Source of the DNA: Acetivibrio sp. MSJd-27
Lineage (GTDB): Bacteria > Bacillota > Clostridia > UMGS1840 > HGM11507
Reading direction: 5' to 3'
Length of the DNA stretch: 64,000 nucleotides
NCBI RefSeq assembly: GCF_018918095.1
Contig: NZ_JAHLPV010000002.1
Span: forward strand, 1-64,000
In this document: one piece after another, positions 54,119 through 62,905 of the stretch
How positions within the stretch are numbered: the first letter of the stretch is position 1
Layout of the letters: every line of letters starts with the position of its first letter
Notes under the pieces: generated by a model
What the model was told of the DNA's origin: nothing
Seen by the model: only the letters and a program-made list of their open reading frames with translations
Databases searched by the model: none
Made by a program: the position numbers and the translations under genes

Positions 54119-56890
54119 CTATATTAATTTACAAAACTCATAGGAAAGCACATTATCTTTTATATTAAATTTTAGATAAGTCCCCCCCGCAATGCTGTTG
54201 GCAAAGCTGAAAATATTTCCGCCGCTTATTCGGCCAATGGTTAGATAGCGGACTCCGTCCTGTACTCTTACACTGTCCTTCTCTCCGCTGGAAACAATGA
54301 ATAACTTTTTCCCCTGGCGGGTGATATGTTTCTCCAGCAAGTCCTCCACAGCCGCTTTTTCCAAAGCATCTGTAAATTGATCTAGCCCCTTGTTCATGAT
54401 CAAAATAACATAATCTGTATGGATATTTTCAATATCGCTCGCAAACCATTCAAATTGGGCATAGGTAGGCGATTTGATGCTTCCGCTTTGGGTGTCTACT
54501 GTGATCGTGGTCACATTCTCGTTCTCTGTCTTAAAATAATTTTCCGTGTAATGAGATCGTGCGTTCGTCCGCAGATAATCAGTGGATGTCATCATCACAT
54601 TGATATCACTGTAAATGCCAGATTTTCCAACTACTTTGTTCTCCAGAATGCGGTTGATCATTTGTTTTCCCGTCTGCAATTCTCCAAAAACAGTGATATT
54701 AAAGCCCTGTGCCGGATCAAAATCCTTATTGTGCAAAGCATCTTTGTTCAGATACGGTTCATCTGATTTTTGAAGAGTACCGGAATAGCCAATGCTCAAA
54801 TTGTCAAAATAAACGGTGCCGCTTCCCTTTTGGGAAGGATCATATTGTAAGATATAGAGTTTTCGAATTTTCATAGGCCGTGCAATATCGGAAGATACCG
54901 GTGCTTCATAATACTGCCAATCCGTGCTGGAAATTCCTTGCGTCGTAAAATAGGTGCGTTGGATTTCGCCGTTTCCGTCTTGAATTTCACAGCCAAGCCA
55001 ATGGGGCACTTTCTGATCCGACTTTGCCCAGACTCCAAGTTTCGCTGCGCTGTCCGGAAGCGGAATTCCTCCATTGTCAAAGAGAATGTAGGCTCCTTTT
55101 TTATCCGCCGCTTCCGACGAAAAATCATAGGTTAATTTTCCCGCGCTGTTTCCTTCCTTCTTCTCCTCCTTTGATACCGTATAACTGCCGGTCACATAGG
55201 AAGGATAACCGGTAAAAGTACCATTGGCTTTCTCAAAATTCAAAATGTCCGGGTCAACCGGAACGGATGCCGTCTCGGAATGAGTGCTTCCCGTTATCCC
55301 CTGATAAGATACCTTTATCTCGAAAGACCCGTTCACAAGCGAAACGGCCTTATCTCCTTCCAATCGGATTTTATCTGATTCAAAGGTCACGAAGCGATTC
55401 GGGATCATTGCACTCCTTCCGTTTGCGTCAATTCCTTTTACCCAAACATTTAGAGGCTCACCCTTGACGGGATTATCCGTATAGCATTCCACCAGCAATT
55501 TTTCCGGTTTATCCAGCACTTCGATTTCACAAGATCCTTGGACATCTCCCAGAGACCCCGTTATTTTCAGCTTTCCTGTCTCCTGCGGATAATATTCTTG
55601 TCCTTGAAAATTCCCCTGCACGCCAAAAGCGGACAACGTCACTTGTTGTGCATCGATATCCATAGGCTTTAAATTCGTGTCCTCCGCACGCATGGCAACA
55701 TTCACTGAAGTTCCCTGAAAAACTGTTTTTTCCGGTTCCAAAATAAGTTTGCTGAGAATATTGGTCGGCTGCGCATTGGATTTTACACCAATCCCGTTAA
55801 TAACAGCACGGTTTTCCGTAGGTTCATTGACCACCTTAAGTGAACCGTCGCTGTTTTCTTTCGCTACCATCTGTGTGGAACCGCCTCCGTCAAAATTCAT
55901 GGCGTCATAGGCTCCCAATTCAAACATGAAATCTCTTAACTCCTGCAGAGTCATCCCCACCGATCGCTGAGTCCTTCCGTCTACTGTAACCAGCATCAAT
56001 ATTTTCCCCGTCTGATCAATTCCAACTGCGGTACGGGGATGGACTCCGCTGACATTATGGGTGTTTTTTGCCGCTATCCCGCCGGTTATGAGCATGGTTC
56101 CGCCTCCGACAGCAGTCTGAAGCGTTCTGTTCGGTGATAAGCTTACATCTGTTTTCACCGCATCCCCCACCTGGAAATTGTCCAGAAGAAAGCTATTAAA
56201 CTCAGGAAGAAAGGTAAGGACATATCCGTTTTCGGGGATCAACACCGGCTCCATGTCCCTCCTGATTTCGGTTACCCTATCGTTTTCCACTACCATCTCC
56301 ACGATGTTGTTTTTCGAGCCCAGAGAAGTGTTTTGAAAGTCCCTCGTATACATTACAATACCGTCTAGACTGTCATATTTATTCAGATGCTTTATCTGAG
56401 TGGAACTGCCGTTGGGTGCAGTCACCGTGATCGATGTTCTCACATACTCAATAATCAACTTGCCAAATTCGTCCTGTACCAGAGACGCCATATTATCCGT
56501 GGTGTCGCTGGAGGTTAAAAGCTCTCCGTTTTCCACCATCATGCCGATGGATGAGCCATGACCGGCCTGTCCTGTCCGCCAAGCAAAAAAATCCGCGTTT
56601 ACAGCCGCGTCCACATCACTGTTTTTCGCATGCTGCAATACAGTCTCCAGATTGGAAACACCGTCCGGTGAGCGGAGAAGCTTCATCTGAAGCGTAGGCT
56701 CGTTCAGATCCGCTGTTATGACATTGATATTTTGCCATCCCTTATCCGTCAGCCTGACAATATGTTTATGTACCAGGCCTTTTGCAATGATGTTTTCATC
56801 TGTCTTTTCATAAGCCACATTGCCGGCGAATACCATTTGACCGGCAATCAAAAATACAATGATAAATATGGAAATAATACGTTTCTTCAT
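54119..56890 (-). CDS. Exported phosphodiester glycosidase (NAGPA-like), multidomain
   Basis: A 923-residue exported protein. Signal peptide at 1-22. The NAGPA-type domain (about 75-375) has ADFFAW, HPRTAVGI and NFDGGGSTQM, as in enzymes that uncover GlcNAc-1-phosphodiesters. Ig-like segments (380-560) and a beta-sandwich resembling a carbohydrate-binding module (about 560-720) follow. The C-terminal 190 residues start FNITVFGELQTGK and contain ILIMNKG, which look like a metallophosphoesterase with lost metal ligands. It may trim wall polymer or exopolysaccharide. AGGAGG is six bases before the ATG. Confidence 0.85.
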   Translation of the reverse strand: MKKRIISIFIIVFLIAGQMVFAGNVAYEKTDENIIAKGLVHKHIVRLTDKGWQNINVITADLNEPTLQMKLLRSPDGVSNLETVLQHAKNSDVDAAVNADFFAWRTGQAGHGSSIGMMVENGELLTSSDTTDNMASLVQDEFGKLIIEYVRTSITVTAPNGSSTQIKHLNKYDSLDGIVMYTRDFQNTSLGSKNNIVEMVVENDRVTEIRRDMEPVLIPENGYVLTFLPEFNSFLLDNFQVGDAVKTDVSLSPNRTLQTAVGGGTMLITGGIAAKNTHNVSGVHPRTAVGIDQTGKILMLVTVDGRTQRSVGMTLQELRDFMFELGAYDAMNFDGGGSTQMVAKENSDGSLKVVNEPTENRAVINGIGVKSNAQPTNILSKLILEPEKTVFQGTSVNVAMRAEDTNLKPMDIDAQQVTLSAFGVQGNFQGQEYYPQETGKLKITGSLGDVQGSCEIEVLDKPEKLLVECYTDNPVKGEPLNVWVKGIDANGRSAMIPNRFVTFESDKIRLEGDKAVSLVNGSFEIKVSYQGITGSTHSETASVPVDPDILNFEKANGTFTGYPSYVTGSYTVSKEEKKEGNSAGKLTYDFSSEAADKKGAYILFDNGGIPLPDSAAKLGVWAKSDQKVPHWLGCEIQDGNGEIQRTYFTTQGISSTDWQYYEAPVSSDIARPMKIRKLYILQYDPSQKGSGTVYFDNLSIGYSGTLQKSDEPYLNKDALHNKDFDPAQGFNITVFGELQTGKQMINRILENKVVGKSGIYSDINVMMTSTDYLRTNARSHYTENYFKTENENVTTITVDTQSGSIKSPTYAQFEWFASDIENIHTDYVILIMNKGLDQFTDALEKAAVEDLLEKHITRQGKKLFIVSSGEKDSVRVQDGVRYLTIGRISGGNIFSFANSIAGGTYLKFNIKDNVLSYEFCKLI

Positions 56891-57095
56891 CCGTGACCTC
56901 CTGTCCGTTGTGTGTTGTTCTTTTTCTATTTGACTTGCTGTCGGTTTGCTTTGTTCCGGATAATATTGTAAAATTGACGTTCTTGATGGGAATCAGCATA
57001 TCATAAGCTGCGAATCTGCCGCCCATACTTACAACATGTTTCTATTATAATACAAATTGCGTCAATTGTATAGTTCCAATATTCCTCATTTTTGA

Positions 57096-57124
57096 TTGAA
57101 ATCTGCATTGTTTTAGGGTATAAT
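57096..57124 (+). promoter_or_regulatory. Promoter of envelope-glycan operon
   Basis: TTGAAA, 17 bases, TATAAT. The leader to the first gene is about 205 nt and contains a partial R1 end and an imperfect hairpin (57178-57217). Confidence 0.7.
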
Positions 57125-57165
57125 AAAGACACGCCGTGAGCGGAAGCAAGCTCGCGACGGCTGAG

Positions 57166-57178
57166 TCCTTATTGAATC
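57166..57178 (-). repeat. Partial R1 end (copy E)
   Basis: TTCAATAAGGA on the minus strand, the left end of R1, without a right end. It lies in the leader of the glycan operon, in the gap 56891-57337. Confidence 0.5.
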
Positions 57179-57337
57179 ACAATACTTCGGCGACATTACG
57201 CCGCCTTCGTTATTGTGGTATCATAATATTCAGTATTTGCAAAAGTTCAATAAATTACACTTTGATTTCTGCCAAAAGAAAGATTCAGCCCGCCTTTTTT
57301 ATAAATCAGGCCGGCTGTAAGGAGAGGAAAAGAAACA

Positions 57338-58465
57338 ATGAATCAAAGCCCCAAAATCCTGCTTGCCCTTATGGGCCTGTCCATCGGCGGCGCGGAAACC
57401 CATGTTGTAGAACTGGCAATCGGATTAAAAAACGCCGGCTTTACGCCTATTGTCGCTTCCAACGGGGGTGTCTATGTAAAGGTTCTGGAGGAAAACGGAA
57501 TCAAACATTACCAGGTTCCCCTGAATAATAAAAATCCGCTGAATATGCTCCGGTCTTACCGGCGCTTAGAGCATATTTTAAAGGACGAGAACATAGATCT
57601 AATACATGCTCATGCACGGATTCCCGCTTTTATTTTAGGGTTTCTCCATGAAAAGACAAAGATCCCCTTCGTCACAACGGCACACTGGGTTTTTGACACC
57701 AGTTTCTACTTTAAGTATTTGACGAACTGGGGGCAGTATTCCTTAGCTGTCAGCAATGACATCAAAAAATACTTAATGGATAATTACCATGTGCCGGAAG
57801 AACATATCAAGGTCACAATCAATGGTATTTCCACCCAGCGTTTTAACGATAAAATCAATTACTCCCACCTTTTAAAAGAGCTGAATCTGCAGCCGGACAA
57901 TCGTCACATTGTGTATATCAGTAGGATGGACGTATCCCGCAGCCTTGTCGCTCACCATATCTGTGATATCGCACCTTATCTGTTTGAAAAGTATCCGGAT
58001 ATTGATATTACCTTGGTTGGAGACGGAGATGATTTTGCCCAAGTTCAGAAAAAAGCGGCCCTTCTTCAGGAAAAGTACGGTAAAAACAAGATTGTTATGG
58101 CGGGAGCGCGTACAAATATCAATGAGTTCGTATCCATGTCTGACTTTTTTATCGGTGTCAGCCGCTCTGTAATGGAGGCAATGGCAGCCGGCAAGCCAGT
58201 TATCGTATCTGGGAACGAGGGCTATATCGGCATTTTTGACCGTGATAAGCTAGAGCCTTCCATCCTGACGAATTTCTGCTGCCGCGGAGAACAGCCCGCC
58301 ACCGCTCAGCTTTTAAAAAGGGACTTAACTAAGCTTCTGGAACTCCCGGAAGAGAAAATTGAGGAACTGAAAGCCTACGGAAAGGAAGTCATTTTGGAGC
58401 GGTATTCGATCCAGAAGATGACCAATGATAACATCGAAGTCTACAACCTGTTTTTAAACCGTTAA
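57338..58465 (+). CDS. GT4-family glycosyltransferase
   Basis: A 375-residue GT-B fold glycosyltransferase. The N-terminal LSIGGAETHVVELA loop and C-terminal VGDGDDF and SRSVMEAMAAGKPVIVSG (the usual E-x7-E region modified) indicate GT4. It is the first gene of an operon with csaB, murJ and a polymerase or ligase, so it likely adds a sugar to a lipid-linked wall polymer. GAGAGG precedes the ATG. Confidence 0.86.
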   Translation: MNQSPKILLALMGLSIGGAETHVVELAIGLKNAGFTPIVASNGGVYVKVLEENGIKHYQVPLNNKNPLNMLRSYRRLEHILKDENIDLIHAHARIPAFILGFLHEKTKIPFVTTAHWVFDTSFYFKYLTNWGQYSLAVSNDIKKYLMDNYHVPEEHIKVTINGISTQRFNDKINYSHLLKELNLQPDNRHIVYISRMDVSRSLVAHHICDIAPYLFEKYPDIDITLVGDGDDFAQVQKKAALLQEKYGKNKIVMAGARTNINEFVSMSDFFIGVSRSVMEAMAAGKPVIVSGNEGYIGIFDRDKLEPSILTNFCCRGEQPATAQLLKRDLTKLLELPEEKIEELKAYGKEVILERYSIQKMTNDNIEVYNLFLNR

Positions 58466-58488
58466 TCCGTAAAAAAAGGAGCATATAT

Positions 58489-59577
58489 ATGATTGATATA
58501 TTGATTTCCGGGTTCTACGGATTCAGTAACAGCGGTGACGAGGCCGTATTACAGTCCATTGTAGAACTATTGAAAACAAACAAGCCGGAAATAACCATCG
58601 GGGCTCTGACACAGAACGGAAAAAGTATTTATGTCAGAGGGATTCAGCCCGTCAACCGGACCAACCTGTTTCAAATTATAAGAATCATGAAAAAAAGCAA
58701 GCTGTTTATCAGCGGCGGCGGAAGCCTTATCCAGGACGTGACCAGCTCCCGTTCCCTTTATTACTATCTGGGCCTTATCCTGCTGGCTAAAATGATGGGA
58801 ACCAAAGTGATGCTTTATGCCAATGGGATCGGCCCTGTCAACGGTTCTTTTAACCGCTGGCTGTCCAGACGTATTGTGAACAAAGTGGATTTAATTACCC
58901 TCCGGGAGACGGATTCCCAGCATGAGCTGAAAGCGATGGGAATTACCAAGCCGCCCTGCTATGTCACGGCCGATCCCGCAATCGAAATTCCTCCCATTGG
59001 AGAGCAGGAAATTGCGGCTTTAAAGAAAAAAATCGGAATGGATCCCGCAAAAAATACGGTTTGCCTTTCCATCCGAAAATGGGGAAAATACACGGATAAA
59101 ATGGTGGATATCCTCGCAAGAACAGCCGACCGTCTGATAGAAGACAGCGGTGTTCAAATCCTGCTGCTTCCCCTGCATTTTTCGAACGACTATAAAATTT
59201 GTGATCGTCTCAGAAACACTATGAAACACAACTGTATCCTCCCCGACAAGGATTACCGGGTGCCTGAAATTTTAGGACTCATGAAAGGGTCTCAAGCCGT
59301 GATAGGAATGCGTCTGCATTCTTTGATTTATGCCGCTTCGCTGAATGTCCCTGTCGTCGGAATCGTTTATGATACCAAAGTCAAGGGCTTTTTAAATTAT
59401 ATCGGTCAGCCTTTTATGGAAACGGTGGAAGAGATTCAGTTTGAAAGTCTCTTTGAGAAGATAACATACGTCATACAGCAGCGCGGCGCCATCACACAGG
59501 AACTCGACAAAAGAATGGCTGAACTGCGGAAACTGACCAAAAAAGACGCGGAGATGGCTATCGGTTTTCTAGAGTAA
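58489..59577 (+). CDS. csaB: Polysaccharide pyruvyl transferase CsaB
   Basis: A 362-residue member of the pyruvyltransferase family. GFYGFSNSGDEAVL near the N-terminus, FISGGGSLIQD near 72 and GMRLHSLIYA near 282 are CsaB signatures. It adds ketal pyruvate to the secondary wall polymer so that SLH domains can bind. This agrees with SLH proteins encoded at 14.7 and 53 kb. It begins 23 bases after the GT4 gene. Confidence 0.93.
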   Translation: MIDILISGFYGFSNSGDEAVLQSIVELLKTNKPEITIGALTQNGKSIYVRGIQPVNRTNLFQIIRIMKKSKLFISGGGSLIQDVTSSRSLYYYLGLILLAKMMGTKVMLYANGIGPVNGSFNRWLSRRIVNKVDLITLRETDSQHELKAMGITKPPCYVTADPAIEIPPIGEQEIAALKKKIGMDPAKNTVCLSIRKWGKYTDKMVDILARTADRLIEDSGVQILLLPLHFSNDYKICDRLRNTMKHNCILPDKDYRVPEILGLMKGSQAVIGMRLHSLIYAASLNVPVVGIVYDTKVKGFLNYIGQPFMETVEEIQFESLFEKITYVIQQRGAITQELDKRMAELRKLTKKDAEMAIGFLE

Positions 59578-59619
59578 ATGCGCTGTATATCGTATGTCAG
59601 CGTCTAAGGAGGCACTATT

Positions 59620-61194
59620 TTGATAAAAAAAAATACGGCGGTCAAGACGGTCAGCATTATGTTTTTACTGACCTTCTCCGCAAAAATACTGGGACAGCTT
59701 CGGGAAATGCTTGCGGCCAGCGCTTATGGCACCGGCGATATGGCAAACGCTTACCAGGTGGCATCACAGATTCCGCTTCTGTTCTTTGAAATCAGCTTGG
59801 GTGCGGCAATCTCCTCCACCTTTATCCCGGTGTTCAATGAGATCATGCAGCTGGAGGGACGGGAAAAAGCCTTTCGCTTTTCCTCCAATTTTGTCTGGAT
59901 TGTATGCGCGATAGCGGCATTTTTCAGCGTAATCGGCATCGTGTTTGCCGAACAAATTATCAGTTTTCAAGGCTCCGGGTTAAAGGAAAATGCGTACAAT
60001 GCATATCTTATGGCTGTCAATATCCTGCGGATCATGATGCCCATTATGATATTCACGGCGGCTTCCTACTCCTTTGCCGGGATTCTTCAATCACTGGATG
60101 AATTTAATACCCCGGCTTCCATGAGCCTAGTTTCCAATTTGTTGGTTATTCTGTATTTTCTGCTATTAAACCGCTACCTTGGCGTCTATGGTTTAGCCGT
60201 ATTTGTTCTGCTGGGATGGATACTTCAGCTTGTTATCCTGATTCCGGCCTTGAAGAAAAAGCAGTACCGTCTGTCTTTTGTATTCAATCCCAAGGACAGC
60301 GGAATCATCAAGACGGCAAAGCTCGCCCTTCCTGTCTTTATCAGTGTATGGGTACAGCCGATCAACAGCATGATTAACACCAAGCTTGCTTCCTATCTAA
60401 ACGATGGACAGGCCGTTTCGGCTTTGAGCTATGCGAACAAGCTGTATGTGATTATCTCCAGCGTTTTCACATTGGTTCTGACCAACTATATCTTTCCGAA
60501 AATGTCCCGGCTGTATACCGCCGGGGATAAGGAGGGGGTTGCTGATGTTTTAAGATCCTCTCTGCGGATTGTTGTTTTGATTATACTGCCGATTATGATT
60601 TTGTTTATGACACTGGCAACGCCCATCATCCGTCTGATATATGAACGAGGTGCATTTGACGCAATGTCCACTCGTCTGACAGCTACCGCCTTGCTTTTCT
60701 ACAGTGTGGGGATGCTGGCTTTGGGATTGATGGAGGTCTTCAACAAAACCTTTTATGCCATGCAAAAGTCTAAGATACCCATGCGGGTATCCATGATAGG
60801 CATTACCCTCAATATTATCTTAAGCATTGTGCTTTCCAAGGCGATGGGGTTAGGCGGAATTGCTCTGGCCTCCTCCATTGCGATGATTAGCATGGCCTTT
60901 CTTCTGGGATTTCAAATGCGCAGATATGTGCCGCATTTGTTCGACCGCGCTTTTGTGAGCAACACCGTGAAGATTCTGATTTCCGGCGGAGTGATGACGG
61001 CTGTTGTCCTGCTTCTGAATCCGATTCTCGCCGCACATTTCACAGGCGGATTTCTGAAAACATTTTTGTGGCTGGCGATTGCGGCCTCCGCCGGAGGAAT
61101 CGCCTATCTGGCAGCCGCTGTTTTTCTGAGAGTAGATGAAATCATTATGGTTCTAAATAAATTTTTGAAAAAAGGAAGTGACTCCGATGCATGA
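59620..61194 (+). CDS. murJ: MurJ/MviN-type lipid flippase
   Basis: A 524-residue membrane protein with about 14 helices of the MOP superfamily. The N-terminal FSAKILGQLREMLAASAYG and the loop GAFDAMST with conserved Arg residues are as in MurJ. It may flip lipid II, or a lipid-linked wall-polymer unit given its place in a glycan operon. The start is TTG with AAGGAGG seven bases upstream. It overlaps the next gene by eight bases. Confidence 0.9.
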   Translation: MIKKNTAVKTVSIMFLLTFSAKILGQLREMLAASAYGTGDMANAYQVASQIPLLFFEISLGAAISSTFIPVFNEIMQLEGREKAFRFSSNFVWIVCAIAAFFSVIGIVFAEQIISFQGSGLKENAYNAYLMAVNILRIMMPIMIFTAASYSFAGILQSLDEFNTPASMSLVSNLLVILYFLLLNRYLGVYGLAVFVLLGWILQLVILIPALKKKQYRLSFVFNPKDSGIIKTAKLALPVFISVWVQPINSMINTKLASYLNDGQAVSALSYANKLYVIISSVFTLVLTNYIFPKMSRLYTAGDKEGVADVLRSSLRIVVLIILPIMILFMTLATPIIRLIYERGAFDAMSTRLTATALLFYSVGMLALGLMEVFNKTFYAMQKSKIPMRVSMIGITLNIILSIVLSKAMGLGGIALASSIAMISMAFLLGFQMRRYVPHLFDRAFVSNTVKILISGGVMTAVVLLLNPILAAHFTGGFLKTFLWLAIAASAGGIAYLAAAVFLRVDEIIMVLNKFLKKGSDSDA

Positions 61195-62905
61195 CAGCCT
61201 AATCTTAGGATTTTTTCTCCGCATTGCCGCCATATATCAGCAAAGTGGAATAAAACATCTGATTGACCGTATTTTTGATCCACTGAAAAAAAAGTGGAAC
61301 GACAGTTTTCTGTATCATCTGCTTTTTTTGAAAAAAGCAAGCGATCAAGAATGCAGATTGCTCAGCAGTTTTGTTCATATTATCAACCGTATCATTCGCT
61401 GGTTATCCAAAAAACTACAGGCATTTTTCGGTCTTTTCAGCAACAGCGCAATTACATACGGAACGCGAAGTACCGTGAATTATCTAGCCAATCTTTTTCA
61501 CAAAAGTTTTTTCGGCAAGCTTTTTTATCGGTATATGGAGTTGAAAATTCCGGAGGGATACAGCAGCGTTAATAAAAAAGCAGTTCTCTACACGATAGGA
61601 GCCTGGTTTTTGGTATCCCTGTTAGGTGCCGTTCTGCTGCCGCTGAAATATGCCGTTCTGTTAAGCGGCGGGATAGTCTTTGCCGCACTGGTTTTTGTAT
61701 ACCCTGTGTTTGGTGTTTTTACCGTTGTAGTGGGCTCCGCTTTTCTGCCCACAATGGCTCTGGTGGGAATGATTCTTCTAACCATTGTTTCTTTTATGGC
61801 AAGACTTATTAAACAGCCGAAGAAGCCTCTGAAAATCGATCTGCTGGGCATTGCCATCGGTGTGTTTTTCGTGGTCATTGTCATTTCCAGCCTGTTTTCT
61901 TATGAGCGCACAGAAAGCTTAAAAGTAGCCGCTGTTGTTTTGGTTTTTATGACTTTTTATGTTGTTTTATATAATCTGATTGAAAACAAGAGACAGCTGA
62001 AAGCTTTGATCTCCCTGTTTCTTTTGACCGGTCTGGGAATTGCCCTTATCGGCATTTATCAAAACTTTGCCGGAACATCGGCCGGAAACGTATGGATTGA
62101 TCAGGATATGTTTTCGGATATCCAGGGAAGAGTCTACTCCACCTTTGACAATCCGAATGTGTTCGGTGAATATCTGCTTTTGCTGATCCCACTTTCTTTT
62201 GCATGGTTTGTCCATATGAAAAAGCCCCTGGCAAAGAGCGTCACTTTAATGAACACGCTGTTTTTGTGCCTGTGTATGATATTCACCTATTCCCGCGGAT
62301 GCTGGCTTGGCCTCATCTTCGCCGTTGTCCTCTTTACGGCATTTTACAATAAACACTACTTTGTGCTTTTCGGGATTGTTGGCGTTGTAGCTGTTATGTT
62401 CCTGCCTGACAGCATTATCAACCGGTTTACCAGTATCGGAAATTTGGAGGATTCCTCCTCCCTTTACCGTTTATTTATCTATCTGGGTTCCATCGGTTTA
62501 TTGAGGCATTTCTGGTTCTCCGGCATCGGCCCCGGTACGCCTGCCTTCAACCGAATATACCCCTATTATTCCTATAGCACCATCATTGCGCCCCATTCCC
62601 ACAACTTGTATCTGCAGACCTTTATCGAATATGGACTGGCCGGGATCGTTTCTTTTCTGACTATCTGCTGCGTATTTTTCCAGAGGGCTTTTCATACTGT
62701 GAAGGAATATGGGGAAAACAAAGAAAAAATAATTGTAGTCGCAATGATTGCAGGGATGACCGGCTATCTGATTCAGAGTGTGTTTGACTATACGTTTTAT
62801 AATTACAGAATGATATTGATATTCTATATGTATCTCTGTTTCAGTTCGCTATACCGCAAATTTTTACTCATCGAAAAGGAGCAGACAAATGCTGAAAGTA
62901 TTTAA
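61187..62905 (+). CDS. O-antigen ligase/polymerase-like membrane protein
   Basis: A 572-residue protein with about 12 membrane helices and a large outside loop (about 430-500) that has GPGTPAFN and APHSHNLYLQTFIEYGLAG, the signature of O-antigen ligases and Wzy-type polymerases. The first 130 residues are soluble or peripheral and not recognised. The ATG at 61187 has AGGA ten bases upstream; a GTG at 61178 is too near that site. It overlaps the next gene by 17 bases. It probably joins or polymerises the wall glycan outside the membrane. Confidence 0.85.
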   Translation: MHDSLILGFFLRIAAIYQQSGIKHLIDRIFDPLKKKWNDSFLYHLLFLKKASDQECRLLSSFVHIINRIIRWLSKKLQAFFGLFSNSAITYGTRSTVNYLANLFHKSFFGKLFYRYMELKIPEGYSSVNKKAVLYTIGAWFLVSLLGAVLLPLKYAVLLSGGIVFAALVFVYPVFGVFTVVVGSAFLPTMALVGMILLTIVSFMARLIKQPKKPLKIDLLGIAIGVFFVVIVISSLFSYERTESLKVAAVVLVFMTFYVVLYNLIENKRQLKALISLFLLTGLGIALIGIYQNFAGTSAGNVWIDQDMFSDIQGRVYSTFDNPNVFGEYLLLLIPLSFAWFVHMKKPLAKSVTLMNTLFLCLCMIFTYSRGCWLGLIFAVVLFTAFYNKHYFVLFGIVGVVAVMFLPDSIINRFTSIGNLEDSSSLYRLFIYLGSIGLLRHFWFSGIGPGTPAFNRIYPYYSYSTIIAPHSHNLYLQTFIEYGLAGIVSFLTICCVFFQRAFHTVKEYGENKEKIIVVAMIAGMTGYLIQSVFDYTFYNYRMILIFYMYLCFSSLYRKFLLIEKEQTNAESI

